Positions 11,266 through 22,104 of a DNA stretch of 64,000 nt are shown here, in pieces; the stretch's first letter is position 1, and the number at the start of each line of letters is the position of its first letter. This DNA comes from Adiantum capillus-veneris. Its lineage: Eukaryota; Streptophyta; Polypodiopsida; Polypodiales; Pteridaceae. Below the pieces are notes generated by a model that made no database searches, was not told the DNA's origin, and was given only the letters and a program-made list of their open reading frames with translations. Made by a program: the position numbers and the translations under genes. Location of the stretch: assembly GCA_014529385.2 (NCBI GenBank), contig CM043960.1, forward strand, positions 29,975,896 through 30,039,895, written 5' to 3'.

Positions 11266-11860
11266 TTGTTGTTGATGGTCTTATTTATGTATGCAACACG
11301 AGGCTGGATATTCAATTTACAGTCTCACAGGTCAGCAGATTCATGCATAGCCCAATAGGATTTTTCTCTACTTGAGTGGCACTTTACATCTTGGCTTGTT
11401 TTATCCCAAGGGGGGATCATTGTTGCCATACTAACATGCTTTTTTGGACTCAATTGGGCTGGTTGTTTTGACACACGAGTGTCCACAAGTGGTTTTTGTT
11501 TCATGCTCGACAGTTCATGTATCTCATGGCTGAGCAAGAAGCAACCTACTGTGGCCACTTCTATTTGTGAGACTGAGTACAGGGCAGTCTTCATATCTAC
11601 CATTGAGTGTGTATGGCTTAGACGCCTTATGACTGATTTGGGTGTTGGACAGGACACTACCAACACTATCTACATTGACAATCAGATCACATTGGCAGTT
11701 GCAAGGAACCCAGTTTTTCATGCTCACACAAAGCACATCGAGGTGCATTACCACTATGTCAGGGGGAGGCTCTCAGCAGGAGAGATCAGCTTGGCTTATG
11801 TGCCAACACAGGACAACCTTGCAAATCTTTTCACAAAGGCATTGTCTTGTGAGAAGTTGC
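11266..11860 (+). pseudogene. Copia RNase H fragment (third copy of the 25.5-kb family)
   Basis: The sequence matches the end of the copia element at 29770-30390 with scattered changes. It includes TSGFCFM, SSCISWLSKKQPTVATS, the C-E-T-E-Y-R-A-V box (family C-E-A-E-Y) and AYVPTQDNL. About 35 bases are missing near 11355 and an early stop interrupts the DSDWAG region. It begins inside the domain at a junction with LINE sequence and stops at 11860, where the A-type repeat begins. It has no LTR, so it is a truncated remnant joined at both sides to other elements. Confidence 0.85.
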
Positions 11861-12345
11861 AGCTTGATGCCCAAAATCCCGGTGACCACGCCATCAAGTC
11901 CCGACAAAACTTCATTAATCCAACTTCAAGCATCATGGCCTTTGCCTCTTCTTGACTTCACGCCAAACCCTCCAATCGAAGCAACAAAAAGAAAATTCAT
12001 ATGGCACCTCACCACTAGTAACTGATGCCGACTTCAGCTCACAATATTTTTCCGGTCCAAGCTCTAATTGCTTATCTGAAAAGACTGATGTGCTCCACAT
12101 GATGAGCACTTCAGGCCCATGCATTTCCTTCATCCTCGCTCCTTCATTTGCAGTTTTCCAATCCGGTACGTATCCACTTTTAGCATCAAAAGCATATTTT
12201 TTGGCTCCTTAATGCCACATTTGTTAGCATTAAACTTTCTTGCTACCAATCCCTTATCACTTCTTGATAAACATATAGGCTTAAAATAAGTGTAATATAC
12301 ATCCTTTCGTTCTTTTTTCTATCATGGAAGCAGAGCTGCACAACA
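11860..12345 (-). repeat. Dispersed repeat A (3' region of a gypsy-type element)
   Basis: About 480 bases, starting GCTTGATGCCCAAAATCCC and ending near ATCATGGAAGCAGAGC, recur at 16740-17177 plus 19367-19445 with moderate divergence. It follows the minus-strand integrase end at about 12470, so by position it is the 3' non-coding region of that element. The second copy ends next to a polypurine-tract-like run, which supports this. A minus-strand frame of 66 residues inside has no known domain. Confidence 0.6.
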
Positions 12346-12469
12346 TCCACCCCCTCTGAACCTGCACAACCTCTTTGTTGTGCCAACTACACTTAGTCAG
12401 TATCATTAAAAGCATCATCAGACACATTGTCCAATGCATACATATCATTATGTTATGGATGTTGACCTT

Positions 12470-13120
12470 AATTGAGATCTTCAAGAACAAATTTGTCGTC
12501 TTGCTTCTTAAACAACTTAACCCTTTTTCTTGCAATAGGCACCTTGAGCACAGTGCCATCAAGTTCACATAATTTATATGTTGCATTGTCATAAACATGA
12601 AGCACCACATACGATCCAAACAATCATTTAACCATTTTCTGCATAGCAGTATATTGATTCTCTAATCTACTATCGTAAACAAGTACCCAATCACCATCTT
12701 TAATAGCATGAGGTCGTAGTCGATGCTTTTTGTCAAATGCAACTTTATTCTGCAACCTTGCCTCCTTGAGCTTAACTTTAGCCTGCTTGATATTGTCTTG
12801 ACACCTCTCAAGTTGGCGGATGTGTAAAGCAAGTAAATCTTCTATAGTCATACCTTCTTCCCATGGCATTATAGGCCAAGACATAACCGCTTCCTATGTA
12901 GGCATAATGGGTTTTTGCCCATACATCAACTCAAATGACATAAAACTTGTAACAGAATTGTGTAATACGATCAACCCATGAAGCAAAAGGTAAGAGTTTA
13001 GGCCAATCATCAAGATCAAACACCAATTGAAAGTCCATCGTTGTCATTATCACAACATCTTCTTGGATCCCAAGGTATGAGCTTCCTCTGAAATTGCTCA
13101 CGTGGTTTCCCATATACACC
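12470..13120 (-). pseudogene. Gypsy integrase C-terminal region
   Basis: The minus strand encodes a run typical of the integrase tail of plant gypsy elements: SFMSFELMYGQKP, then HIRQLERCQ, KEARLQNK, the FDKKHRLRP block and DGDWVLVYDS (12884-12624), then a decayed YDNATYKLCELDG block ending near 12470. A preceding fragment (13119-12931) is frameshifted against it. The catalytic core of the integrase and the RT are not found, so the element is internally deleted or badly decayed. Repeat A follows downstream on the same strand. Confidence 0.75.
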
Positions 13121-13754
13121 TAGATCCCTCACCAAATAGAAATACTTCAACCTCGTAAAAACATGGCAAACCTCCTATTGAATCACAAGAGATAAAGACC
13201 TTGATTCTACCTAGTGTCTGCATCATAACCTCCTCCAAGATCATAGGAAACCACCAAAATTTCTCATCATTAAAACTTAAGAAACCATTAACCCATAAAC
13301 CATCACAAACCCCACCTGGATCATAAGGCATATAAGTCAACCATCCCAAACCATGAACATATACATCTCCACCGAGATCAAATGGCATATCATTCAACTT
13401 ACAGACATCACAAAATGCAAGTTCTCCCCATACTAGTGCAATATAATATCCTCCTAGATCAAATGGTAGTAGAAAATTTCATATAGCATCAGGTATCACT
13501 AAATACTTCCATATCCCTTATGCAACTTGCTCAACCGATTGTTGATCATCCATCACAGGTAAGAGCATTGGTAGTGCAGCTTTACCCCCTCTAGCATTAG
13601 GATTATGGTCCTACATATTGTAGTTCATGAGTGCCCTGGAAAAACTCTCATATTGGGCTCCCAAGATGCATCAAAAACATTTCCCTAGTTTGTGCATGCC
13701 CAAACTCTAGTAGAGCCTCATCTAATAACTGCATAAGGTCATCATCAACAACAT
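13121..13754 (-). other. Unrecognised minus-strand sequence with repeated PFDLGG/PYDPGG motifs
   Basis: A 100-residue frame (13397-13098) holds imperfect repeats of the type P-F-D-L-G-G and P-Y-D-P-G-G, with Trp- and Gly-rich spacers. The motif ATCCTCCTAGATCAAATGG on the plus strand continues to about 13465 outside the frame. I do not recognise the family. By position it belongs to the same minus-strand element as the integrase end. Confidence 0.4.
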
Positions 13755-15740
13755 CTAAATAAACTTGGTAATGCACAAACCCAAATTGTTCGTATCCTTT
13801 GCATGTGTAATTGAGAATACTTCCAAAGCTTCATCCAATAGACACATAAGCTCTAGGTCCATCGCTTTAAAAGATTCCTCTACCCTGCACATCTCAGGTT
13901 GCTGTAAACCAAGATTTTCACACATGACATGCATACTAGCCACATTTGACATAGATTTTTCTTCAAGTTTCTCTCCCTGATTCAAATTTCTTTGGACCTT
14001 TGTAGCACAAATTTTAGCATGTATATTGAAAATTTCATCTACTGTGTTGTCCATATCATCGGCACAATGAAACCAATCATATGAAACACCAAAAGATTGC
14101 AATTCATTCTGCACCCCATTTGAATAGACATCTTGTGGATCTTCAAACGCCAGGAGATTCACTCTATATACAAAACGGCATGCCACGTGCGAGCGGACAA
14201 CTTTGATAAAACCCTATATACGACTCATATTAGGGAATATGACCCTTTCTACGCTTACACGACAGTTGTGTAGCATAGTGACTGGCAACATAGTAAGGAA
14301 CCACTTCTATTGATAACTAGATGTACCCTCAATGTGTTTTAGTTTGACTTTTAAACTATGTGCTCGATCAGTTTGCACTCTGGTTATTTGTCCAATTTTG
14401 ACCCATCCAAAGCTGGTGTAAATCAACCCTTGACCTGCTCCAAATCAGCCCTTATCTATGGCCGACTTGATGAAAATTTGATGTGTTCCATGATAAAAAA
14501 CTTCCCCAAAATTCATCCAAGTTATAGTGCACATTTGTGACCTATCATTACCAAGTAATCAACTCGGGTCAGGTCCCCCCCCCCCCCCCCCCCCCCCCCC
14601 CCGTAAATATGATACCCCCCTTCCTTATTTTTAAGCTTGGGGAATAAATTATTGGGGGCCTACCCCTAACTTATAAGCTTATGTAACTTGTTAAAATCCC
14701 CCCCCCCTGCACTTACGTGGTGCTGTAAGTTTTCCATGGTGAATCCTCCGGGATTTAAACGCATACTCTTGCTCATCTAAGCCCTCAAAATCTGGTGTAT
14801 CCAAACCCTAAAAATCTGGTATACACAAGTCCATGGTCCTGCGGCTCTCAACAACAGCCTTGTTTTGACCTATAACTATGCATATGCAAGCATACATACT
14901 TCAACAATATCATACATAGACATCTTCTCACAGGCATCATGTCGACATCTTGTACATTAGCTTCATAGTGAGCTTCAAATAACCAAGTTAATTGATACTC
15001 ATACGATTTGTCCCTAGAAATCTCCTTAGGTTGCTTGAAAGAATTTTGATCACTACTTTGGAAGCTCGTAGGCTCACTTTTCCCACCATACAATCTGAAA
15101 CTAGCATACCCAGTCTCAACTATGTCCATGTCTTCAGTGTCCAATATTTTGTTGTCCCGCAAATCACTTAAATCTAGAAGAGATTCTAGCAGGGTCCATG
15201 TTGTTGTGGAAGCACTCAATTTATCCATTAATTCATCTTCACATTGTCTTTGTTTGTTGGTTGTAACTTGTTCAATCTCAAGCTCTAGTACTGCAAAGCT
15301 TGCATGGATCAAAGCATTTGCAAATTCAATCCATTGCTGGAAAGAACACTCTGTTATCTCTTGGTACACTTCTTTCAAATTTAAATCCACAAGTTGTTCA
15401 AAAGACATAATCATTTGGTCTTTGAGTACACCTCGGCTTGTCATCTCTGCTTCGTAATAGGCAAGGTAACCTTCAGGATCATACCTTGAAAAAACATTAT
15501 GTTCTTCATACACAACATCTAGTGCTATGTCAACAGCTTCCTCTATCCTCTTTGCAGTGTTTTCTTGAAATCCAATTCCTGTAGATACCCTTGTACCAGC
15601 TCTAGCATCTTTGCATTGTCTGATGTCACAATCATCCCAGCTTCACCGGTCTCACATGGTTCCAATTCCTCTCATCTCTTCAATCTCCCACCCCGGCTCA
15701 ATTTCCTACTGAATTCACCAAGATGTTGGGAGATATGGGG
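13755..15740 (-). pseudogene. Unrecognised acidic minus-strand coding region, split by a TIR element
   Basis: Two open stretches lie on the minus strand: 15513-14848 (221 residues) and the part of 14186-13755 outside the insert. If the insert at 14151-14753 and one TSD copy are ignored, the reading continues across the join into EDPQDVY. Upstream, coding sequence can be followed to about 15740 with one frameshift near 15570 and a stop near 15690. The protein is acidic and rich in Glu, Gln and Leu; one recognisable block is RYDPEGYLAYYEAEM near 15480-15430. No gag, protease or RT motif is visible. It sits upstream of the integrase remnant on the same strand, so it may be a gag or an extra ORF of that element. 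Function unknown. Confidence 0.45.
14151..14753. mobile_element. MULE-like non-autonomous TIR element, copy 1
   Basis: The 603-bp insert is flanked by a 9-bp TSD, TTCAAACGC (14142-14150) and TTTAAACGC (14754-14762), with one mismatch. The ends are inverted: GGAGATTCAC at the left, GTGAATCCTCC at the right, with further matches inside (AAAC, CCACGTG against CACGTGG-like). Internal sequence, including a long poly-C run at 14575-14602, is shared with 41421-42134. It encodes no transposase. TSD length and GC-rich TIR starts fit a Mutator-like MITE. Confidence 0.8.
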
Positions 15741-15759
15741 TTCAAAAGGCAAGCCGCGG

Positions 15760-16739
15760 GCTGCTAGCTATGGGAAAAGAGAGAGGGAGAAAATGAACAA
15801 TACCGCAAAATAGACTAAAAACCTCTTTGAAGTGGAAACAAAGAACAAGAATAGTTGAACTTGATAACACAAATGAGAATCGATGCTTGATTGCCAAGGC
15901 GATGCTGTTAACAACATCGTCAATTGGATTAATTGTAGATTAAGGAGTTTAAGCTCCTGTATAAACGGTTTAAGCCCAATTAGTTTAGCACGAACTATAT
16001 TCAAACACCTGATTATGATGAAAGCGCGCCCAACAAACGAGTTAGAGCTCATGATGATGAAGGTGAAGCTCTCCTCTATTGCTCTCCTCCCTTCAATTTA
16101 CAAGAGCTCCCTTTCTTCTCCTACTGATTGCCAAAAAAAGATGGAACTCTCCAAAACTCTAAAAAATTTCCCCTCTATCTAGGTGTGTGTGAGTCCTGTC
16201 CTGTTTTAGTTGGACCTTTTTCCCTATTTATATCAAGCTTTTTGCACATGGTTGACCTCCTTCTATCCTTGGCATGCCTTGAACTCCAAGTATCCACATG
16301 CATGATCCATGGGAGCCTTGATGGCGTTGTTGGTGCTCTCCTTTGTTGCCTTCAAAAGTAATGGGCCTCGAGAGGCGCACGAAAACAAGCATGTAGGCAA
16401 CTGCTACATCAGCAGTGCTGCTCACCATCGTTCGATGGCATTTTTGACCAAAACTGCCCCTGGCGACAACAACAAGGCCGTGTGTCCGCATTAGCACCAC
16501 CATCCCTAAGCCAGCTCATCTCCATAGCTCCACGAGCTCAAAGGGGGCCTCATGCCCACCTTTGTGTTGCTTATGAGGGCCTCACACCATATCATATATT
16601 CAATGACCTCTTTATCGACCCCATGTGGGTTAACATGATGCCACATGGCAGTTCCATGGATCTCCCCTCCAAACTAACCAAAACCACCAAGAACTTCATT
16701 TAAAATTAATTGTTTCCTCCCCCCCACTTCAATCATTTA
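15760..16739 (-). repeat. Candidate LTR region of the minus-strand element
   Basis: On the minus strand a polypurine-tract-like run (AAGTGGGGGGGAGGAAA, 16713-16729) directly follows repeat B, and a TATA box (TATAAATAGG, complement of 16223-16232) lies 490 bases further on. The unknown coding region starts after about 15740. This order (3' region, polypurine tract, U3, TATA, leader, coding) is what an LTR would show. The LTR ends are not confirmed, since no second copy is in the window and no primer-binding site was recognised. Confidence 0.4.
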
Positions 16740-17177
16740 CAGTTTGATGCCCAAAAGCCCGGTGATTGAGCTACCAAGTCTCGGTAAAACTTCATTTCCT
16801 TGACTTCAAGCCGCCCGACATTTGCCGCTTCTTGACTTTGTCAAACCCTGCAACTGAAGCGACAAAAATCGAGAAATTCGTTTGGCACCTCACTGCTAGT
16901 AACTGACATCGACTTCAACTCGCAACATCTTGCTAGTCCAAGCTCCGATTGCTGATTTGAAAAGGTCAACATGCTTTACAAGATGAGCACTTTAGGCCCA
17001 TGCATTTACTTCATCCCTGGTCCTTCATCTACAGTTGTCCAATCCGGTACGAATCCACTTTTAGCAGCAAAAGCATAGTTTTTGGCCCCGTAAAGCCGCA
17101 ATTGGTATACATTTAGTATTAAACTTGCTTGTTACCAAACCCTTGTCAAACATACAGGCTTAAAATAAGCCTAATCT
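16740..17177 (-). repeat. Dispersed repeat B, first part
   Basis: This is the second copy of repeat A (11860-12345), in the same orientation. Its distal part is displaced to 19367-19445 by the LINE at 17178-19352. The copies agree in blocks such as AACTGATGCCGACTTCA-type sequence and TCCAATCCGGTACG. The last 14 bases (17164-17177) form one half of the LINE TSD. Confidence 0.65.
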
Positions 17178-19352
17178 GAATGGTTGCAGTTTGCAAGTGA
17201 GTGTGTGTCGTGCTAGGGTATGGCTGTGATTTGCAGGCGAGTGTGCAGGTTGAGTAGGTAGTATAAGTGCGGATTGGATAGGTTGTGGAGGGCGTAGCCC
17301 TGCTGGGTTTGGTGCTTCGGTGTCAACTACTCAAAATTCTTGTGCGGATCTAGGGTTTCTTTCTTGCTATGAACTGGTGGATTTCTCCATTGCCTTTGAC
17401 TTGGAGGAGCTTCAACGCTATCCGTAGTGGAACATCTTAGGCGCGCTTAATTTCTTTACATCTTGGAGTTAAGGGGAGCCTTTTTCGGCACGCTCATTTT
17501 ATCTTTAGCGTGGAGTTGGCTAGGAGCTTATTCAACGTTTTTCTTTTATCTCAACACCTTTATTGTGCCATGGCCTAGGGAAGGGTGCACTTGCTTGTCT
17601 TTAGCCACTCCTTTTTTGGGTGCTCCAAGCCTTTTGATATTCCTTATCGAGCTTGGTATTTTTATCAAACTATTCACTTTAGTCTTCAAAGTGCTAGTTT
17701 ATGAGAATAATTATTCTCCTCTCGAGGGCTATTCCTAGCTGATATGGAGTCGGATGGACTGATGTCAAGGGATCTGGGTGGCAAGGGGCCAGCAGGTCCT
17801 GGTGGATGGGGGATAGGATTTGTATTCACTGTAGAGGGGAGAAAAAGGGCAAGTGATTCCAGTGCCAATATTGCAAATCCAGAGAAGATGTTGAATCCCT
17901 ATACATTTGGCAGTCATTCATTATCAAAAGAAATCCTTATCGGAACGATCAGACAAAGTCAGAACAAGGTGGATGATTGTTATGCAATGTAGGGTGACTT
18001 CAATCCAGAAGCCGTGTTTCGGAGCATAGAACTGTGATGTGCTCACTTGGTAGTGTTGTATTTTATGGGCCGGAGGATGTCAACACATAGCCTTTGGGAG
18101 TGGGCGATAGCAACAACCAGTAACAAAAATGTGATTACCAGTTCACGGTAGTTGGAAAAGGCTTCTATATGGCAGGTTGTGCTTCTGAGTAAATTTTCTA
18201 GGACCTGGTCATGAGACGAGGCATTTGAGGAGCTTCTTATTTCACATATGCTAGCCCTAGATGCCTGAATTTTGCCTAAATGAAGATTTTATGGACTTCT
18301 GCCCAGTGTGGGTCACGCTCAAGGGCTTTTCTATATGGCTTCAAGATCATGTTGACTCCATTCGCTGCTATGATGGGCAGGGTGCTGTTCATTCCAAAAT
18401 TGCAGCATGTAAGGTCTGGCTTGGACATCAAGGTATGCATCTTGTGGAATATGAGTAAACCTATCCCCAAGTATTTGGATTCGACCGTGGGTTGTTTGGG
18501 CGCATATCAACAAGAATTATCGTTTGTGTCATTCCCAAATGCTTGATACAAGTACTTTAGAATTGGACACTATGCAAGGGATTTCCTCGAGGCGGATATT
18601 GCCCCCTGTCAAAGGATGAGAACAATTTGGAGGCAGGGGATTAGAGAGGCTAAGCCTCCAATAGAGAGTAGAAGGATGGAAGCAAACACAGGGGAACATG
18701 GTGGGACAGGTGGTGAGGGGGATAAAGAAATGGATTCCACTACGTAGGAGCTACAAGAATAACAAGATGCCCCGGTCGGTACATCTGATGGGCTCAGCAA
18801 AGAGATTGAGAGCCCGACTAGGGAGGTGTAGAATAAACCTATGGAGATGGATAACACATCGAACAAGCCACATTCAATTAACTTAGAGGCTTGCAACCTT
18901 GAACGGAATAGCAATGATGCAAAGGGCCCTCCTCGTAAGTTGTAGGACAAGATACAGATGGTCAATAAGGATGTGGGATTGCAAAACCAACAACTTGACC
19001 TCATGAGTCATTTGGTAAAGGTTACGGATTCCTCGACCACCACGATAAGTTTGCTTAAAAGAATCGCTAGAAAAAAGTGATATATGCATCTTTAGGGTTT
19101 GGCTTGGTGGTTAAGAGGTGCACAATGACAGGGCTATCACCTTGGTGGCAATCCCAAGCCAGCCTAAGTCCCCTTGGTGTCGTTCGATTTCAAGGTGGCT
19201 CCGTTTATTAGTCGATGTAACAATTCCCTTGTAGCTTTGGTACCTGTTGATGCTATGGCTCGATTGGAGCATGGCTTGCAATGTAAAAATTTTGGTTTCG
19301 TAATATATATACACTCACTATTGTGAGTTTAAAATATAAAAATTAAAAAAAG
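17178..19352 (+). pseudogene. LINE insertion with ORF1 and 3' end but no ORF2
   Basis: The insert splits repeat B and has a TSD of about 14 bp, AATAAGCCTAATCT (17164-17177) against AATAAGCTTATTCT (19353-19366), 12 of 14 matching. It contains a decayed ORF1 (about 17744-19080) with the block RKRASDSSANIANPEKML, a DUF4283-like region (VTLKGFSIWLQDHVDSI near 18310-18355) and a remnant zinc knuckle (RIGHYARDF near 18560-18590). The 3' end carries the stem ACTCAC-TATT-GTGAGT at 19313-19328 and an A-rich tail. Endonuclease and RT are absent, yet both ends look like real insertion ends, so the copy may have been mobilised in trans. Stops make ORF1 non-functional now. Confidence 0.7.
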
Positions 19353-19366
19353 AATAAGCTTATTCT

Positions 19367-19445
19367 ACATCCTTTCATTCTTTTTCCCATCATGGAAGCG
19401 GAGCTTCATGACATCGTTCGATTCTAATTGTTAGGCATGTGTCCC
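19367..19445 (-). repeat. Dispersed repeat B, displaced part
   Basis: The sequence ATCATGGAAGCGGAGC and its flanks continue repeat B after the LINE. It matches 12295-12345 of repeat A. It is itself inside the 99-bp tandem duplication described next. Confidence 0.6.
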
Positions 19446-19566
19446 TAAAGAGAGCTTAAAAGTTGTCTTTCTTTCATTCTTTTTCCCATCATGGAAGCGG
19501 AGCTTCATGACATCGTTCGATTCTAATTGTTAGGCATGTGTCCCTAAAGAGGGCTTAAAAGTTGTA
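19373..19566. repeat. 99-bp tandem duplication
   Basis: A unit beginning TTTCATTCTTTTTCCCATCA starts at 19373 and again at 19472. The copies differ at about one base (AGAGAGC against AGAGGGC). No further copies follow. Confidence 0.9.
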
Positions 19567-19929
19567 AAGACAAAAAAATCTTGTCCCTTTCAAATGCTAT
19601 TTCAAGAGCTATATATTTATTTTTTTGGTATGCTGAAAAAGGTTTCTATTCGTGAGAATGTGCTCCTATGATGTGAAATATTGATCCAGTAATGTTTTTT
19701 CAGTATTTTGATTTGTAAAGAGTCCTTTGGTTTAAGGACTTCATAAAGATTTATTTCATTAAATTGTTATATTATTTTCTATGCTTATTAAATCTATCTT
19801 TTTTATGAAGTTTATACTTTTTGATTTAGTTTTTTTGTGTGTTTTTCTATTATCTATATTTATTTTATTTATTTAGTTTCAAATGATAATGTGCAATATC
19901 CACCTTTCACCTTATTCTTTAAGTAGCGC
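19567..19929. other. AT-rich stretch, no gene
   Basis: No coding potential is seen. A segment near 19850-19930 (TTCAAATGATAATG with flanking T/A runs and a following CACCTT) recurs near 23580-23645, so it contains a small dispersed repeat. The T run at 19931-19940 is the poly(A) tail of the next element on the minus strand. Confidence 0.5.
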
Positions 19930-20640
19930 CTTTTTTTTTTCAAAACTCACAACTATGAGTAGATTATATTATCATAACCAAACAATTTACAACTTCCTGC
20001 CATGCTCGTGCGGAGCCATGTCAGCTTCAAGTGGTCCTAGTTAGATCGGCTGATTAGGGAGCCACCCCATGACAAAAGATGAGCCCACATCTTTATTCCA
20101 ACAACATAGCGAATGTGGAACCCAATGACGAGGGAAAATCACACTCCTTTATTCTTGACAATCATTTAACGCACAAGGCCTTCTTCCACTCTTCAGGGTT
20201 ACTCTCTTTTCTAATGGTGATGATCGCCCCTTGGCTTTCTTGAATTATCTTTGTGACCTTGGCAATTTTCATGGTCTCTAAAATTCGACAATTCCTTGCC
20301 TTCCAAATATGTTTGAAGTACCTAAATCTCACTATTTGTGTCGCAATGAGTAATGCTTGGCTCTTGAACACCTTCTCTCCCAAGAAGAAATAGTTCTTGA
20401 AGAATCCTATTTTAAAAATCTTTTGAATCCATTTGCACACCTTCTCTGCTAAGCCACAAATCACCGGGCATTCCGTAACCAGGTGAGGGAGGTCTTTGTA
20501 TCCGTTCTGCATCGCAAACATCTATCCGAGCCAATTCCCTTGGCGAGAACCTTCACCCAGTTGGCAAGGCTCCCCATAAAACCTTCCAATGTGCAAAGGC
20601 TTTAGCAATTCACATAAGTTTCTCCCACACCATTATGCAT
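19930..20640 (-). pseudogene. 5'-truncated LINE, ORF2 C-terminus and 3' end
   Basis: On the minus strand a zf-RVT-type region (DLPHLVTECPVICGLAEKV and KWIQKIFKIGFFKN, within 20521-20162) is followed by a 3' untranslated region, the imperfect palindrome ACTCACAACTATGAGT (19945-19960) and an oligo(A) tail (T run at 19931-19940). The homologous LINE at 22105-23443 has the same order. Upstream coding is lost near 20640 at a GT microsatellite. No TSD was found. Confidence 0.75.
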
Positions 20641-20653
20641 GTATCGTGTACTC

Positions 20654-20656
<3 letters not shown>

Positions 20657-20688
<32 letters not shown>

Positions 20689-20949
20689 ACGCATGCTCTC
20701 CGACACCAAGGATCTTCACCCTCACTAAAGTGTCTGAGTAAGATCAAGTTTCTCGTTAAACTATCTGATGCAATGCATCGGATTGAAAAAAAAAGAATGA
20801 GGTTTCCTTAGGTAACAATGCCAAAGCAAGAAGATAGTGCATTATTATTTTCTTGCTCATGTAGTTGAGAGAGAGGGGGGGGGGGGGGGGGGGGGGGGAG
20901 ATGCCAAAGCAAGAAGATAGTGCATTGTTATTTTCTTGCTCATGTAGTT

Positions 20950-20988
<39 letters not shown>

Positions 20989-21024
20989 TTGGAACTTACC
21001 TCCCTTATATGATCCTATGGCCTA

Positions 21025-21090
<66 letters not shown>

Positions 21091-21105
21091 TACACACACA
21101 CATGT
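20657..21105. repeat. Microsatellites with an 83-bp tandem duplication
   Basis: (GT)n at 20657-20687 is followed by a unit starting ATGCCAAAGCAAGAAGATAG at 20818 and repeated at 20901. The first unit ends in GA plus a run of about 24 G (20875-20898), the second in (GA)n. Then (CT)n at about 21027-21070 and (CA)n at 21071-21105. The two units are nearly identical outside the tails. Confidence 0.85.
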
Positions 21106-22104
21106 GTGCGCGCTCAACATGTAGAACTTGCTAAAATTGACACTAGTCCTGTTATAAAAAAAAGGCACTTTTGTGGCTTCAAGAGGCTTTTGTAAAAAAA
21201 TAATTCAACAACCATTTAGTTGTATAAACAAAAAACCCTCTAGGAAAATACGCCCAACACATAGTATTAGTTGGAAAAAAATGTCAAAAAAATAAATCAA
21301 GGGTTGAAGTTGTCTTTGCATGGCCATCTCTAAGGACTCATTTGACTAAAATGCATATAATTGATTAAATTGACCCAAGGGTGAAAGCATCTTAACAAGT
21401 CACGCTTTTTGTGCTAGTTAACATTTTCAAGTTAGCACGTCTTAAAAGAGTTAGTCATCCAATTATTCTTTTACAAATAATATCAAAATTTATCAAAGAT
21501 TGTACATTTGGATTCTTTGTTTCAAGAGCTTTCTATTGATATATCTTACATCATAGATCTTAAAGATGTAACTCGTGTTATTGTACTAGTTAACATATGT
21601 CAAAATTGTGATAATTGACATTGTTCGAAACATGAAAAAGTGTGACACATTAACATGCTTTCCCTCTCAATCGTAAACCAATTTTTTTGAAGAGACTCAA
21701 ACTTCTTTGAAAAATCCCTCATGAGGTACATAATGAGCCAATCACACTTATATGTGGATTACAAAAAGAAGTAAATTACAGTAGTATGTAGAAATGGGTC
21801 TTTCTTAAAAAAACTTAAAAAGTAAAAATTTTAACTCAAGTAAGACTCTAGAGTCTTCAACATTCCTTTTTTGTTTTGTAAAACTCACATAATTAACGTA
21901 TCTAGAGTCTAAGACATATCCTAACAAGATGCTCAAGAAGTTTCATGAAGTTTGTCATATGAAGAATAACTCTAACTCTCGAGATTCTAGTATTTTAAGA
22001 ATAACTTTTTCATATGACAAACTTCATGAAGAATAACTCTAACTCTCGAGATTCTAGTATTTTAAGAATAACTTTTTCAAGTGACAAACTTCATGAAACA
22101 ACAA
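21106..22104. other. AT-rich stretch, no gene; 67-bp tandem duplication
   Basis: No protein domain is seen. A 67-bp unit (GAAGAATAACTCTAACTCTC...) stands at 21961-22027 and 22028-22094 with two mismatches. A perfect 21-bp inverted repeat places TTCATGAAGTTTGTCATATG at about 21942 opposite its complement at about 22010-22030. Flanking sequence is AT-rich and anonymous. Confidence 0.6.
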
